Below are positions 44,335 through 53,416 of a DNA stretch of 64,000 nt, in pieces (position 1 is the first letter of the stretch; each line of letters begins with the position of its first letter). The position numbers and the translations under genes were made by a program. This stretch comes from UBA2166 sp964463965. GTDB lineage: Bacteria > Nitrospirota > Nitrospiria > Nitrospirales > UBA2166. The DNA lies in assembly GCA_964463965.1 (NCBI GenBank), contig CAYXED010000003.1, positions 62,001 through 126,000 of the forward strand, written 5' to 3'. The notes beneath the pieces are model-generated. The model searched no databases, had not been told where the DNA came from, and worked only from the letters and a program-made list of their open reading frames with translations.

Positions 44335-45267
44335 ATGAAGTGCCGTAAATGCGTGAGTAAAGCGGTGTTGTCGATTCCACGGCATAACACCTCGTTGTGT
44401 GGTACGTGTTTGACTGACTATGTAAAAACTCAGGTTCAACGAGCGATTGATCGTGAAAATATGTTTACAAGAAGTGAGAAAATTCTTGTTGCAGTGTCAG
44501 GAGGAAAAGATAGTCTGGCATTGTGGGATATCCTTACACAATTGGAGTATGACGCGGATGGGCTCTATGTGCATCTTGGTATAGGACAGTACTCCATTCG
44601 ATCTCGAGAAAAAGTAGATGCATTTGTAAAACAGAGGAAACTAACTTTACTTACTCAAGACGCAACGCCAGATGATACCATCGGTATTAGTGAGTTATCT
44701 GAGCTTGTGCGACGGCCTACCTGTGCAACATGTGGATGTGTTAAGCGGCATCATTTTAACTCTATGGCTGTTGATAATAACTATGACGTTTTGGCCACTG
44801 GACATAACCTTGATGATGAGGCAGCGCGTTTAATGGGAAATATTTTGCATTGGCAGCAGGAGTTTCTTGAAAAGCAGAGACCAGTTTTGCCAGCCTCTCT
44901 AGAAGGTTTTGCAAAAAAAGTGAAACCGCTCTATAGGCTAACAGAGCGTGAAATTGCTGCTTATTGTGTTGTAAATGGTATTGATTACATTGTTCAAGAC
45001 TGTCCGATGGCAACAGGTTCTAGGCTCTTGGTATATAAAGAGGCGTTGAATATAATTGAGCAGGCCTCGCCTGGCTCCAAGCAGAGTTTTTATTGGGGCT
45101 TTCTTGCCTCACAGGAAAAACAAGTGAAATCTGTTCAGCAATCTATGTCGGAGCGAGATTCTTCTATTCTGCATCCTTGCCCAGATTGTGGACAGCCAAC
45201 TTCTGCTGGTATTTGTAGCTATTGCAAGCTTATGGAAAAGGCAAAAATCCCTGCACGCATGTGCTAG
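44335..45267 (+). CDS. ttuA: TtuA-family tRNA 2-thiolation enzyme
   Basis: The 310-residue PP-loop ATPase has an N-terminal zinc site (C3, C6, C22, C25), the PP-loop SGGKDS (55-60), an Fe-S site of C130, C133 and C223 (RPTCATCGC and QDCPMATGSR), and a C-terminal CPDC/CSYC zinc motif. This matches Thermus TtuA closely in both spacing and position (from memory). It installs 2-thiouridine at position 54 of tRNA. The upstream gene encodes the cognate sulfur carrier. Confidence 0.88.
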   Translation: MKCRKCVSKAVLSIPRHNTSLCGTCLTDYVKTQVQRAIDRENMFTRSEKILVAVSGGKDSLALWDILTQLEYDADGLYVHLGIGQYSIRSREKVDAFVKQRKLTLLTQDATPDDTIGISELSELVRRPTCATCGCVKRHHFNSMAVDNNYDVLATGHNLDDEAARLMGNILHWQQEFLEKQRPVLPASLEGFAKKVKPLYRLTEREIAAYCVVNGIDYIVQDCPMATGSRLLVYKEALNIIEQASPGSKQSFYWGFLASQEKQVKSVQQSMSERDSSILHPCPDCGQPTSAGICSYCKLMEKAKIPARMC

Positions 45268-45312
45268 TAATCAATTTGCCATGTATGCATTTTTAAATAG
45301 CGGGTATTGGGC

Positions 45313-46068
45313 GTGAAAGTTCGTGAGTACCCGTTTCTCTCCATTGTTATTCCAATACACAATGAACGAGACAACATTTTTTTGCTGGTAGAGCAGATTG
45401 TTAACGCTTTTTCGGATACACAGGAAGTTTATGAGCTTATTTTCATCGATGATGGAAGTACCGATGGTAGTGATCTCTTACTCGATAATGTTGCCGAGAT
45501 GTATGATGTTATAAAAGCATTTCATTTTTCCAGGCAAAGTGGGCAAACAGCTGCTTTTGATGCTGGTTTTAAGCAGGCTAAAGGAGATCTAATTATTACT
45601 CTTGATGGGGATTTGCAATATGACCCATCAGATATTTTTAGATTATTGCCGTTGACTAGAGACTTTGACCTTGTTTGTGGGAAGAGAGTAAAACGTAATG
45701 ACACTCTCATTCGTGCATTGACTTCTCGTTTTGCTAACGCTGTGAGAAACTTTTTTACTGAAGATCAAGTACAGGATACTGGCTGTTCATTGAAGATATT
45801 TAGTAGAAAATTAGTGTTGAAAATGCAGCTTTTTGAAGGAATGCATCGATTTTTTCCCACGCTTGCAAAGATGCATGGATTTAGTATAGCTGAAGCTGAT
45901 GTACAACATTTTCCTCGTGCCCATGGACAATCAAAATATGGCATTCACAATCGTTTATGGTGTGGATTACTTGATTTGTTAGGTGTCTGGTGGATGACCA
46001 AGAGATGTTTGCGATACGAATATAGAGATGAAAAAGCAATTCACGTGAAAAGGAGTGGAAATGACTGA
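45313..46068 (+). CDS. Family 2 glycosyltransferase (polyprenyl-phosphate sugar synthase-like)
   Basis: The roughly 251-residue GT-A enzyme has LSIVIPIHNERDNI, the FIDDGSTDGS motif and TLDGDLQYDP for metal and donor binding. SDTGCSLKIF-like QDTGCSLKIF and RFFPTLAKMHG are typical of ArnC/dolichol-phosphate mannose synthase-type enzymes. It lacks C-terminal membrane helices. It probably makes a lipid-linked sugar. GTG 45313 and TTG 45307 are both possible starts. The 3' end overlaps the LAB_N gene. Confidence 0.85.
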   Translation: MKVREYPFLSIVIPIHNERDNIFLLVEQIVNAFSDTQEVYELIFIDDGSTDGSDLLLDNVAEMYDVIKAFHFSRQSGQTAAFDAGFKQAKGDLIITLDGDLQYDPSDIFRLLPLTRDFDLVCGKRVKRNDTLIRALTSRFANAVRNFFTEDQVQDTGCSLKIFSRKLVLKMQLFEGMHRFFPTLAKMHGFSIAEADVQHFPRAHGQSKYGIHNRLWCGLLDLLGVWWMTKRCLRYEYRDEKAIHVKRSGND

Positions 46069-46327
46069 GACCATCTGGCTTTCAATTGGGTTTCTTGGAC
46101 AGATAGCATTTTTTTCCAGGTGGCTTGTCCAGTGGATTTATTCTGAACGTAGGAAAAAAATGGGAGTGCCAGTTGCCTTTTGGTATCTAAGTCTTGTAGG
46201 AGGCTTAATTACTCTTTCCTATGCCATTCATCGGATGGACCCTGTTTTTATTACGGGTCAGGCGGTTGGAGCATTTATTTACATTCGAAATCTAATGCTT
46301 ATTGATAGAGACCATCAATTGTCTTGA
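46061..46327 (+). CDS. LAB_N-domain small membrane protein
   Basis: The 88-residue protein has about three membrane segments and the LAB_N pattern, with FFSRWLVQWIYSERRK, VPVAFWYLSLVGG and GQAVGAFIYIRNLML. The domain is found at the N-terminus of some lipid A proteins and as a stand-alone partner of GT2 enzymes. AGGAG at 46051-46055 supports ATG 46061, overlapping the GT2 stop. It probably acts in lipid-linked sugar transfer or flipping. Confidence 0.82.
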   Translation: MTETIWLSIGFLGQIAFFSRWLVQWIYSERRKKMGVPVAFWYLSLVGGLITLSYAIHRMDPVFITGQAVGAFIYIRNLMLIDRDHQLS

Positions 46328-46413
46328 TATGCGTTGCTTGCGTACTGAATGATCCTAGAATAGAATGACGCTTTGTCAAGATAGTTTATGTTCGAGAGAG
46401 GGGATAAATCACT

Positions 46414-46881
46414 ATGGCAGTAGAAGTTGACTCACAGGCACCTGATTTTGTTCTGTTTGACACAAAAAAAGAACCTGTAAGCTTAGGTTCATTTAGAGGG
46501 AAGAAAGTTGTAATTGCATTTTTTCCTGCTGCATTTACGGGGGTATGTGAGGCTGAGTTGTGTACATTTCAGGACTCACTGACTGACTTAAACAATTTAA
46601 ACGCAACTGTGGTTGCTATAAGTGTTGATTCCCCGTTTTCAAATGCAGCGTTTACTGAGAAGAATAAAATAAAGTACCCCATACTCTCTGATTATGCCCG
46701 CTCAACTATCAATGCATACGGTGTGATGCATGATGATTTTTCAGGTATGCCTGGATACGTAGCTGCAAAACGATCAATTTTTGTTGTAGATGAGAGAGGC
46801 ATGATCGTCTATAAGTGGGTAGCAGAGCACCCTGGTAAGGAGCCTATCTATGAAGAAATTAAAGTGGTGTTGGGAGAGTAA
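46414..46881 (+). CDS. Peroxiredoxin (AhpE/TSA-like)
   Basis: The 155-residue thioredoxin-fold protein has the peroxidatic Cys45 in FFPAAFTGVCEAELC, with the conserved Thr at 42 and a second Cys50. It reduces peroxides in the cytoplasm; no signal peptide is seen. The second peroxiredoxin gene follows 6 bases later. Confidence 0.9.
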   Translation: MAVEVDSQAPDFVLFDTKKEPVSLGSFRGKKVVIAFFPAAFTGVCEAELCTFQDSLTDLNNLNATVVAISVDSPFSNAAFTEKNKIKYPILSDYARSTINAYGVMHDDFSGMPGYVAAKRSIFVVDERGMIVYKWVAEHPGKEPIYEEIKVVLGE

Positions 46882-46887
46882 TGTAAT

Positions 46888-47349
46888 ATGCTTGAAATAG
46901 GGAAACGGGCGCCGGCATTTACCCTGGAGGATGATTCGGGTAAAAAAGTTTCTCTTTCGTCTCTCCGTGGGAAGCGAGTGGTTCTGTTTTTCTATCCGAA
47001 AGACGACACCCCTGGTTGTACGCAAGAATCTTGCGATTTTCGAGACAATATTTCGAAAGTGACGTCATATGGTGCAGTTGTTGTAGGCGTTAGTAAGGAT
47101 ACTGTTAATTCACATCAGAAGTTTAAACAAAAGTTTTCATTGCCATTCCCTCTATTAAGCGACCCTTCGCATGCGATGATAGAAAAGTACGGTGTGTGGA
47201 AGGAAAAGAAATTATATGGACGTGTATACATGGGGATTGAGCGCACAACGTTTGTTATTGATGAAAACGGAAAGATTGCGTATATTTTTTCCAAGGTCAA
47301 AGTCAATGGTCATGTTGATGAGGTTCTTGATGTCCTCAATGCAATGTAG
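46888..47349 (+). CDS. bcp: Peroxiredoxin Q (thiol peroxidase Bcp)
   Basis: The 153-residue protein has FYPKDDTPGCTQESC with peroxidatic Cys44 and resolving Cys49 at the five-residue spacing typical of PrxQ/Bcp. It removes hydroperoxides using thioredoxin. ATG 46888 lies 6 bases after the first peroxiredoxin, so they are co-transcribed. Confidence 0.92.
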   Translation: MLEIGKRAPAFTLEDDSGKKVSLSSLRGKRVVLFFYPKDDTPGCTQESCDFRDNISKVTSYGAVVVGVSKDTVNSHQKFKQKFSLPFPLLSDPSHAMIEKYGVWKEKKLYGRVYMGIERTTFVIDENGKIAYIFSKVKVNGHVDEVLDVLNAM

Positions 47350-47441
47350 TCTTATCGCCCCGTTCCTAGAAAAAAGGTTTTATTATCGGAACCTATAGGA
47401 TAATCCTTCCACTGCTTTTTTGATATTGCGGTGTTCGTACC

Positions 47442-49448
47442 GTGAAACCTTACGTTCTAACATCAACTTCCGACAGTGTTTCTCAAGCAATATCTCCTAT
47501 TGATTATGAGGCTTCACTTAACCCTGCGCAGATGGACGTTGTGTTTTCCCTTAATGGGCCTCTATTGGTTATTGCTGGTGCTGGTAGTGGGAAAACTCAA
47601 ACTCTTGTGTATAGGGTCGCACGACTAATTGAAAAGGGTATTCATCCTTCTCATATCCTTCTCCTGACGTTTACACGAAAAGCTGCTCAAGAAATGTTGC
47701 AGCGTGTAGGGACGCTTGTTGGGAATCAAAGTGAACAAGTTCGTGGAGGAACTTTTCATTCAGTTGGTAATATCCTGCTTCGGCGTTATGGCTCTCACAT
47801 TGATTTAGATCCGAGTTTTACCATTATGGATCGTTCAGATGTAGAGGATGTGATTCAACTTTTGCGAAGTAAGTATGGGTTACATGAAAAAGGAAGAAGA
47901 GTCCCACGAAAAAACACTATCGCAGAAATGTTTAGTAAAACAGTAAATACTCTGCGCTCCTTGGAAGATGTTATATTGAATGATTATTCTCATTTTTCTG
48001 ATCTTACAGAGGACTTGAGTAGCCTTAAAAAAGCATATCAAAGCTATAAACTTGATCACATGCTAGTTGATTTTGATGATTTGCTGGTAAAGCTCGATGA
48101 ATTATTAGATGCCAATGTTGTAATACAAAAAGAAGTTTCAAGCATGTTTCAGTACATGCTTGTTGACGAGTATCAAGACACTAACTTTCTCCAGGCAAAA
48201 ATTCTCCAGAAGCTTGCCTCAACTCACAATAATATTATGGCTGTTGGAGATGAAGCACAGTCAATATATTCTTTTCGAGGGGCAACCTTTCGAAATATCA
48301 TGGACTTCCCAGCCCAATTTCCTGGAACACGTGTGATTAAGCTTGAAGAGAATTATAGGAGTACTCAGGCAATCTTAAATCTTGCAAATGCTGTGATTAG
48401 TGGTGCAGTAGAGTCTTATGACAAGCAACTCTTTTCTCGTCGTGTAGATGGTTCAATGCCTGTACTTGTGAAGGCAGAAGATGAAAACGCGCAATCACGT
48501 TTTGTTACACAGAGGATACTTGAATTGCGAGAAGAGGGAACTTCACTTAATGATATTGCAGTCCTTGTTCGTTCAAGCTACCAGGCATTTGACTTAGAAA
48601 TTGAACTGGGAAAACGGGGGATTCCATTTATTAAGCGGGGTGGGATGCGTTTGATGGAAACTGCACATGTAAAAGACCTTCTTGCCCATCTCCGTGTGCT
48701 TGACAATCCTTATGACGCTGTAAGCTGGAATAGGATTTTAATGTTACTTGAGGGAATTGGACCAAAAAAAAGTGCACACCTTGTTTCCGAAATAATACAT
48801 GAAAGTGCTCCTGGACCTTGGCTTATTGAGAAAGCAAAAAAAATACGTTCAAGTGGGCTTGAAGATTTTGGGTCGTGCATAGAAAGGCTTTATGAAATAA
48901 AAAGTGCATCTCCGTCAGATGTCTTAAATCTTGCCCTGACTTACTATACGCCTATTTTAAAACTTCGCTATGATGACTACCCGAAGCGAATTCGAGACCT
49001 TGAGCATATTCAAGCAATGGCCATGAGATATAATCTTCTTCAAGAATTTCTCTCAGATTTAGCGCTTGAGCCTCCAAATGAGTCAGTTGCTACTCTGGAA
49101 GGTGAGTCATTTGATGATGAAAAGCTTGTTATATCAACAATCCATTCTGCAAAAGGACTTGAATGGTCATGTGTGTTTCTTCTCTGGCTATTGGATGGAA
49201 AATTTCCCTCTAGCTACTCAATATTTTCAAACTCTGATCTTGAAGAGGAGCGGAGACTATTTTATGTGGCAATGACTCGTGCAAAGCATTTACTCTACTT
49301 AAACTACCCAGTTAATATTTATGATCGACAGGCTGGAGCAGTGCTATCTCAACCCTCAAGGTTTCTAGATGGTATATCACCGACTTTACTCGATTCATGG
49401 GTTTTGCTAGATGAGGGGCAATCTTCGTATAGCAGCGATGGTTGGTAG
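47442..49448 (+). CDS. UvrD/PcrA/Rep-type SF1 DNA helicase
   Basis: The 668-residue helicase has motif I GAGSGKTQ, motif II MLVDEYQDTN, motif III GDEAQSIYSFRGA, motif IV ENYRSTQ, motif V STIHSAKGLEW and motif VI EERRLFYVAMTRAK. This is the SF1A 3'-5' helicase set. UvrD and PcrA act in nucleotide excision repair and replication restart; which one this is cannot be settled. The start is GTG 47442. It lies convergent to uvrB. Confidence 0.9.
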   Translation: MKPYVLTSTSDSVSQAISPIDYEASLNPAQMDVVFSLNGPLLVIAGAGSGKTQTLVYRVARLIEKGIHPSHILLLTFTRKAAQEMLQRVGTLVGNQSEQVRGGTFHSVGNILLRRYGSHIDLDPSFTIMDRSDVEDVIQLLRSKYGLHEKGRRVPRKNTIAEMFSKTVNTLRSLEDVILNDYSHFSDLTEDLSSLKKAYQSYKLDHMLVDFDDLLVKLDELLDANVVIQKEVSSMFQYMLVDEYQDTNFLQAKILQKLASTHNNIMAVGDEAQSIYSFRGATFRNIMDFPAQFPGTRVIKLEENYRSTQAILNLANAVISGAVESYDKQLFSRRVDGSMPVLVKAEDENAQSRFVTQRILELREEGTSLNDIAVLVRSSYQAFDLEIELGKRGIPFIKRGGMRLMETAHVKDLLAHLRVLDNPYDAVSWNRILMLLEGIGPKKSAHLVSEIIHESAPGPWLIEKAKKIRSSGLEDFGSCIERLYEIKSASPSDVLNLALTYYTPILKLRYDDYPKRIRDLEHIQAMAMRYNLLQEFLSDLALEPPNESVATLEGESFDDEKLVISTIHSAKGLEWSCVFLLWLLDGKFPSSYSIFSNSDLEEERRLFYVAMTRAKHLLYLNYPVNIYDRQAGAVLSQPSRFLDGISPTLLDSWVLLDEGQSSYSSDGW

Positions 49449-49536
49449 ATAAAGATTTTACTACACAATATAATTTATAGTGTAAGAAGTTTTTCCATTT
49501 ACATTTTAAAGTTGTCATATATTTGGTAGTTATATT

Positions 49537-51582
49537 TTAGAGAGTATTGGGTGGGAGAATTCCAAGTGCAAGGTCTTGCTCTTTCAAGTGTTTGATTTCA
49601 TCACGTAATGCGGCTGCACGTTCAAATTCTAGTGATTTTGCCGCTGCTTTCATTGACTGCTCCAAACGTAAAATTACTTTGTGACGATCTTCAACTGGTA
49701 TATCTAGCTTTGGCGCCTTTGTTTTTCCTGGAGCAGTTTGGTTAATAATAGAGGCGGGGCCTGTATATGGAAGGGTTATAGGCCCTTTTATAACCGACTC
49801 TGGAGTTATGCCATGTTTCGCATTGTGTGTTCTTTGTATTTCCCTTCTCCTATTGGTCTCATCAATCGTATGTTTCATTGATTGGGTAATAACGTCACCG
49901 TAGAGAATTGCCTCTCCTGAAATATGGCGTGCTGCGCGACCCACGGTTTGTATCAATGAGCGATGTGAGCGCAGGAACCCCTCCTTATCCGCGTCTAGAA
50001 CTGCAACAAGTGAAACCTCAGGGAGATCTAGGCCTTCTCGAAGTAAGTTTACTCCAATGAGAGTGTCAAATACCCCAGTACGGAGGTCAGAAATAATTTC
50101 TATTCGTTCAAGCGTATCAATATCTGAGTGTAAGTACCTAACTTTTAGGCCAAGGTCATGATAATATTCGCAAAGGTCCTCTGCCATTTTCTTCGTTAAT
50201 GTTGTCACAAGAACACGTTCATTTCGGCTGACTCGTTCACGAATTCTAGCAAGCAAGTTATCAACTTGACCTTCAGCTGGTGCAATACTAATGGATGGAT
50301 CCATCAGGCCTGTTGGGCGCAAAATCTGCTCAACAATATGATTGGTTGCATGGTCAAACTCGTAGGATCCTGGGGTTGCTGAGACGTATAAAACTTGATG
50401 GACTCTTTCTTCAAATTCTTCAAATGTAAATGGGCGATTATCAAAAGCAGAAGGCAATCTAAACCCAAAGTCTACAAGGCTTTTTTTTCGAGAATAGTCT
50501 CCCGCATGCATGCCTCTAATTTGGGGTATTGTGACGTGACTTTCATCAACCATTAGTAAAAAGTCTTTAGGAAAGTAGTCTAGGAGTGTAGGTGGAGGTT
50601 CACCTGGTTCTCTGCCACTTAGATGGCGAGAATAATTTTCTATCCCGTGACAATATCCAACGGATTCAATCATTTCAAGATCAAACCGTGTTCGCTCTTC
50701 AATGCGTTGGGCTTCAATTAAGAGATTGGCATTTCGAAAATAACGTATTCTTTCTTCAAGCTCGCATTCAATGCCTTTAATGGCAGTCTCTTGGCGGTCT
50801 GGTGCAACAACATAGTGGGTCGTAGGGTAGATTGAGAGAGAGGGTATTCTAGTAATGGTATTCCCGGTTAAGGGGTCCATTTCAAAAATGCTTTCGATTA
50901 TATCGTCAAAAATTTCAACTCGAAAACTCTTCTCTTCATAGGCAGCGGGGTATATGTCGATGATGTCACCGCGAACACGAAATGTGCCTCGTTTAAAATC
51001 TATATCATTTCTGTCATAGTGAATCTTAACTAATTTTGCCATGAGTGTTTCTCGTTTTATCTTGGAACCTTCCAGAAGAAAAATGAGCATTCCTTTGTAT
51101 ATTTCTGGAGACCCTAATCCATAAATACATGATACAGATGAGACAATAATGACGTCGTTTCTTTCAAGTAGCGCTGATGTTGCTGCATGGCGCATTCTAT
51201 CGATAGCATCATTAATGTTTGCATCTTTTGCTATATAAGTATCAGTCTGGGGAAGGTATGCTTCGGGTTGGTAGTAGTCGTAGTAGCTCACAAAATATTC
51301 AACAGCATTATGCGGAAAAAATTTTTTAAACTCTGCATAGAGTTGAGCTGCTAAAGTTTTATTGTGTACCATAACCAGTGTTGGTTTTTGGGTTTTTTCT
51401 ATGACTCCGGCCATTGTGAAGGTTTTTCCAGATCCAGTGACTCCAAGGAGTACTTGATGGTGATTGCCTTTTTTAATATCGTGTTCTAACTTCTCTATAG
51501 CCTGCCCCTGATCTCCCTTTGGGGTATAATTAGATACTAGTGAGAAAGGTGGGTTTTTTATTTTTAAAGGGTTCACGCTCAT
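49537..51582 (-). CDS. uvrB: Excinuclease ABC subunit B
   Basis: The 681-residue protein has the damage-recognition helicase set: GVTGSGKTFTMA (motif I), VDESHVTIPQ (motif II), beta-hairpin YYDYYQPEAYLP, and a C-terminal UVR domain (LEQSMKAAAKSLEFERAAALRDEI). I chose ATG 51582 (MSVNPLKI); an in-frame start further upstream adds an atypical 18 residues. It is divergent from the TolC-family gene. No copy of the lexA palindrome is seen in its upstream region. Confidence 0.95.
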   Translation of the reverse strand: MSVNPLKIKNPPFSLVSNYTPKGDQGQAIEKLEHDIKKGNHHQVLLGVTGSGKTFTMAGVIEKTQKPTLVMVHNKTLAAQLYAEFKKFFPHNAVEYFVSYYDYYQPEAYLPQTDTYIAKDANINDAIDRMRHAATSALLERNDVIIVSSVSCIYGLGSPEIYKGMLIFLLEGSKIKRETLMAKLVKIHYDRNDIDFKRGTFRVRGDIIDIYPAAYEEKSFRVEIFDDIIESIFEMDPLTGNTITRIPSLSIYPTTHYVVAPDRQETAIKGIECELEERIRYFRNANLLIEAQRIEERTRFDLEMIESVGYCHGIENYSRHLSGREPGEPPPTLLDYFPKDFLLMVDESHVTIPQIRGMHAGDYSRKKSLVDFGFRLPSAFDNRPFTFEEFEERVHQVLYVSATPGSYEFDHATNHIVEQILRPTGLMDPSISIAPAEGQVDNLLARIRERVSRNERVLVTTLTKKMAEDLCEYYHDLGLKVRYLHSDIDTLERIEIISDLRTGVFDTLIGVNLLREGLDLPEVSLVAVLDADKEGFLRSHRSLIQTVGRAARHISGEAILYGDVITQSMKHTIDETNRRREIQRTHNAKHGITPESVIKGPITLPYTGPASIINQTAPGKTKAPKLDIPVEDRHKVILRLEQSMKAAAKSLEFERAAALRDEIKHLKEQDLALGILPPNTL

Positions 51583-51680
51583 GGCAGCAGTCCTGACGTA
51601 CATGATCATTGTATCGGATGTGGCCGCGCTAGTCATGAGGAAATTTGATCGATTTGTTGAGGCATTTTGTGGAGGTTAAA

Positions 51681-53267
51681 ATGGGACTTATCCCGAGTTA
51701 CAAGAGATATTTTTTATGCGCTCCTTTTTTAGTTCTTTTATCTATTTTGCAACCTTTTGCCTATGTATCTGCTCAAGATAGTGAGGGGCAGGCTCAGGGC
51801 TTTATAGAGAAAGAACCACAACCATCAATGCTTCAGCTCTCCTTAAAGGAGAGTATTATGCTTGCGCTTGAAAATAATTTAGATGTTAAGGTTGACAAAC
51901 TTAATAAAGACGTGAGGTTGACCGATATAGTCTTTGAGGTTGCGAAGTTTGACCCTTTGCTTGATATGAACTTCAACCATAGTCAAACAGCTTTCCCGTT
52001 GAACTCAGCGGTCGATCTTACAACTGGTGAAGCAGCAACATCTGCTTTAAGTGAAACAAGCGATCAAGATTTTGGTGTTGGGGTTAGACAAAAGCTTGGA
52101 ACAGGAGCAGATGTTCGTGTTGGTCTTGATAGTGATCGAACTGACATACTATTTTTTGATCCTGATCCCGGGGAGAGAATTGATCCAGAATATAGAAGTA
52201 ACCTCAATCTGACTGTTTCGCAGCCTCTCCTCCGAAACTTTGGAGTTGATATTAATGAAACCTTTATTAATGTTGCTAGAAACAATATGGCTATTGAGGA
52301 GCATGAATTTGAAAACTCTTTAATGCAATTAGTCGAGGATGTTACTAAAGCATATTGGGATCTTGTTTTGAGTATAAGGCTTTTGGAAGTTGAAAAAGAT
52401 GCATTGAAGGCTGCAAAAAGTTTGTTGGATAATAACCGTGCACTAGTAGAAGCAGGAGTTCTTCCATCTATTGAGATTCTTGTTGCTCAGGCAGATGTCG
52501 CTGCCAGGGAAGAAGATATGCTTGTGGCTTCACAGAATATTATGGATCGTGAAGATGAGCTACGTAGGATTTTAAATCTTCCTAATATCCCTTTGGTAGA
52601 TAAGCTTACTGTTATCCCACTTGATCCTCCAAAATTAACGACAGAAACTTTCCTGGTACGCGATGCTTTAGAAACTGCTTTTCGCATGCGGCCTGATATT
52701 AAACAGCGAAAACGAGATCTTACAAACAAAGGTCTTGAAGTAGACTTCGCAAAAAATCAATTGCTTCCCGATCTATCATTTCAAGGGGGACTTGGTTTAT
52801 TTGGACTTGGTGAGGATTTTGGAGACAATTTGAGAGGAGTTGGTATGACTGATTCCTATCATTATCAAGCAGGCTTACTTTTAAGTATTCCTCTTGGAAA
52901 TCGCTCTGCAAAGAGTGCTTATAATAAAAGGCGCATAGAAGCTGAAACAGCTCTGCTGGGATTAAAAAACCTCCAACTGGATGTCACGGTTGAGGTTAAA
53001 AAGGCAGTTCGAAATATTCAAACTAATCTCAAGCGTATTGAGGTTGCCAAACTTGCGACAACACTTGCGCGGAGAAAGGCAGAAGAGGAAAGAGAGAGGC
53101 TTAAGGAAGGACTTAGTACAAGTCACGACGTATTACAGTTTGTCCGTGACTTAGCAAGAGCTCAAGGGCGTGAAATTCAAGCTATTATTGATTTTAACAA
53201 ATCACTTGTGAGTGCTCAGCGCGTTTTTGGAACTATTCTTGAAGATGCTGATATTACAATGACGTAG
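51681..53267 (+). CDS. TolC-family outer-membrane channel protein
   Basis: The 528-residue protein has a signal peptide (about 1-30, ending AYVSAQDS) and a repeated OEP pattern of long coiled helices, with LALENNLDVKV and RPDIKQRKRDL. It forms a trimeric export duct with an inner-membrane pump; none is encoded nearby. I chose ATG 51681 because GGAGG sits 7 bases upstream. Confidence 0.88.
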   Translation: MGLIPSYKRYFLCAPFLVLLSILQPFAYVSAQDSEGQAQGFIEKEPQPSMLQLSLKESIMLALENNLDVKVDKLNKDVRLTDIVFEVAKFDPLLDMNFNHSQTAFPLNSAVDLTTGEAATSALSETSDQDFGVGVRQKLGTGADVRVGLDSDRTDILFFDPDPGERIDPEYRSNLNLTVSQPLLRNFGVDINETFINVARNNMAIEEHEFENSLMQLVEDVTKAYWDLVLSIRLLEVEKDALKAAKSLLDNNRALVEAGVLPSIEILVAQADVAAREEDMLVASQNIMDREDELRRILNLPNIPLVDKLTVIPLDPPKLTTETFLVRDALETAFRMRPDIKQRKRDLTNKGLEVDFAKNQLLPDLSFQGGLGLFGLGEDFGDNLRGVGMTDSYHYQAGLLLSIPLGNRSAKSAYNKRRIEAETALLGLKNLQLDVTVEVKKAVRNIQTNLKRIEVAKLATTLARRKAEEERERLKEGLSTSHDVLQFVRDLARAQGREIQAIIDFNKSLVSAQRVFGTILEDADITMT

Positions 53268-53416
53268 ACCCTGCTTTTTGTTGTTTTGTATTTTTAACAG
53301 TATTCCTAAGTACGAATCGTTTCTGATGCTATCGTGTGGTGTCTTGTGCATATCATTACTCATTTCAGGTAAACTTATCTTGCAATATAAGCCTTGGTTT
53401 GTTACGGTTCCGGGAT

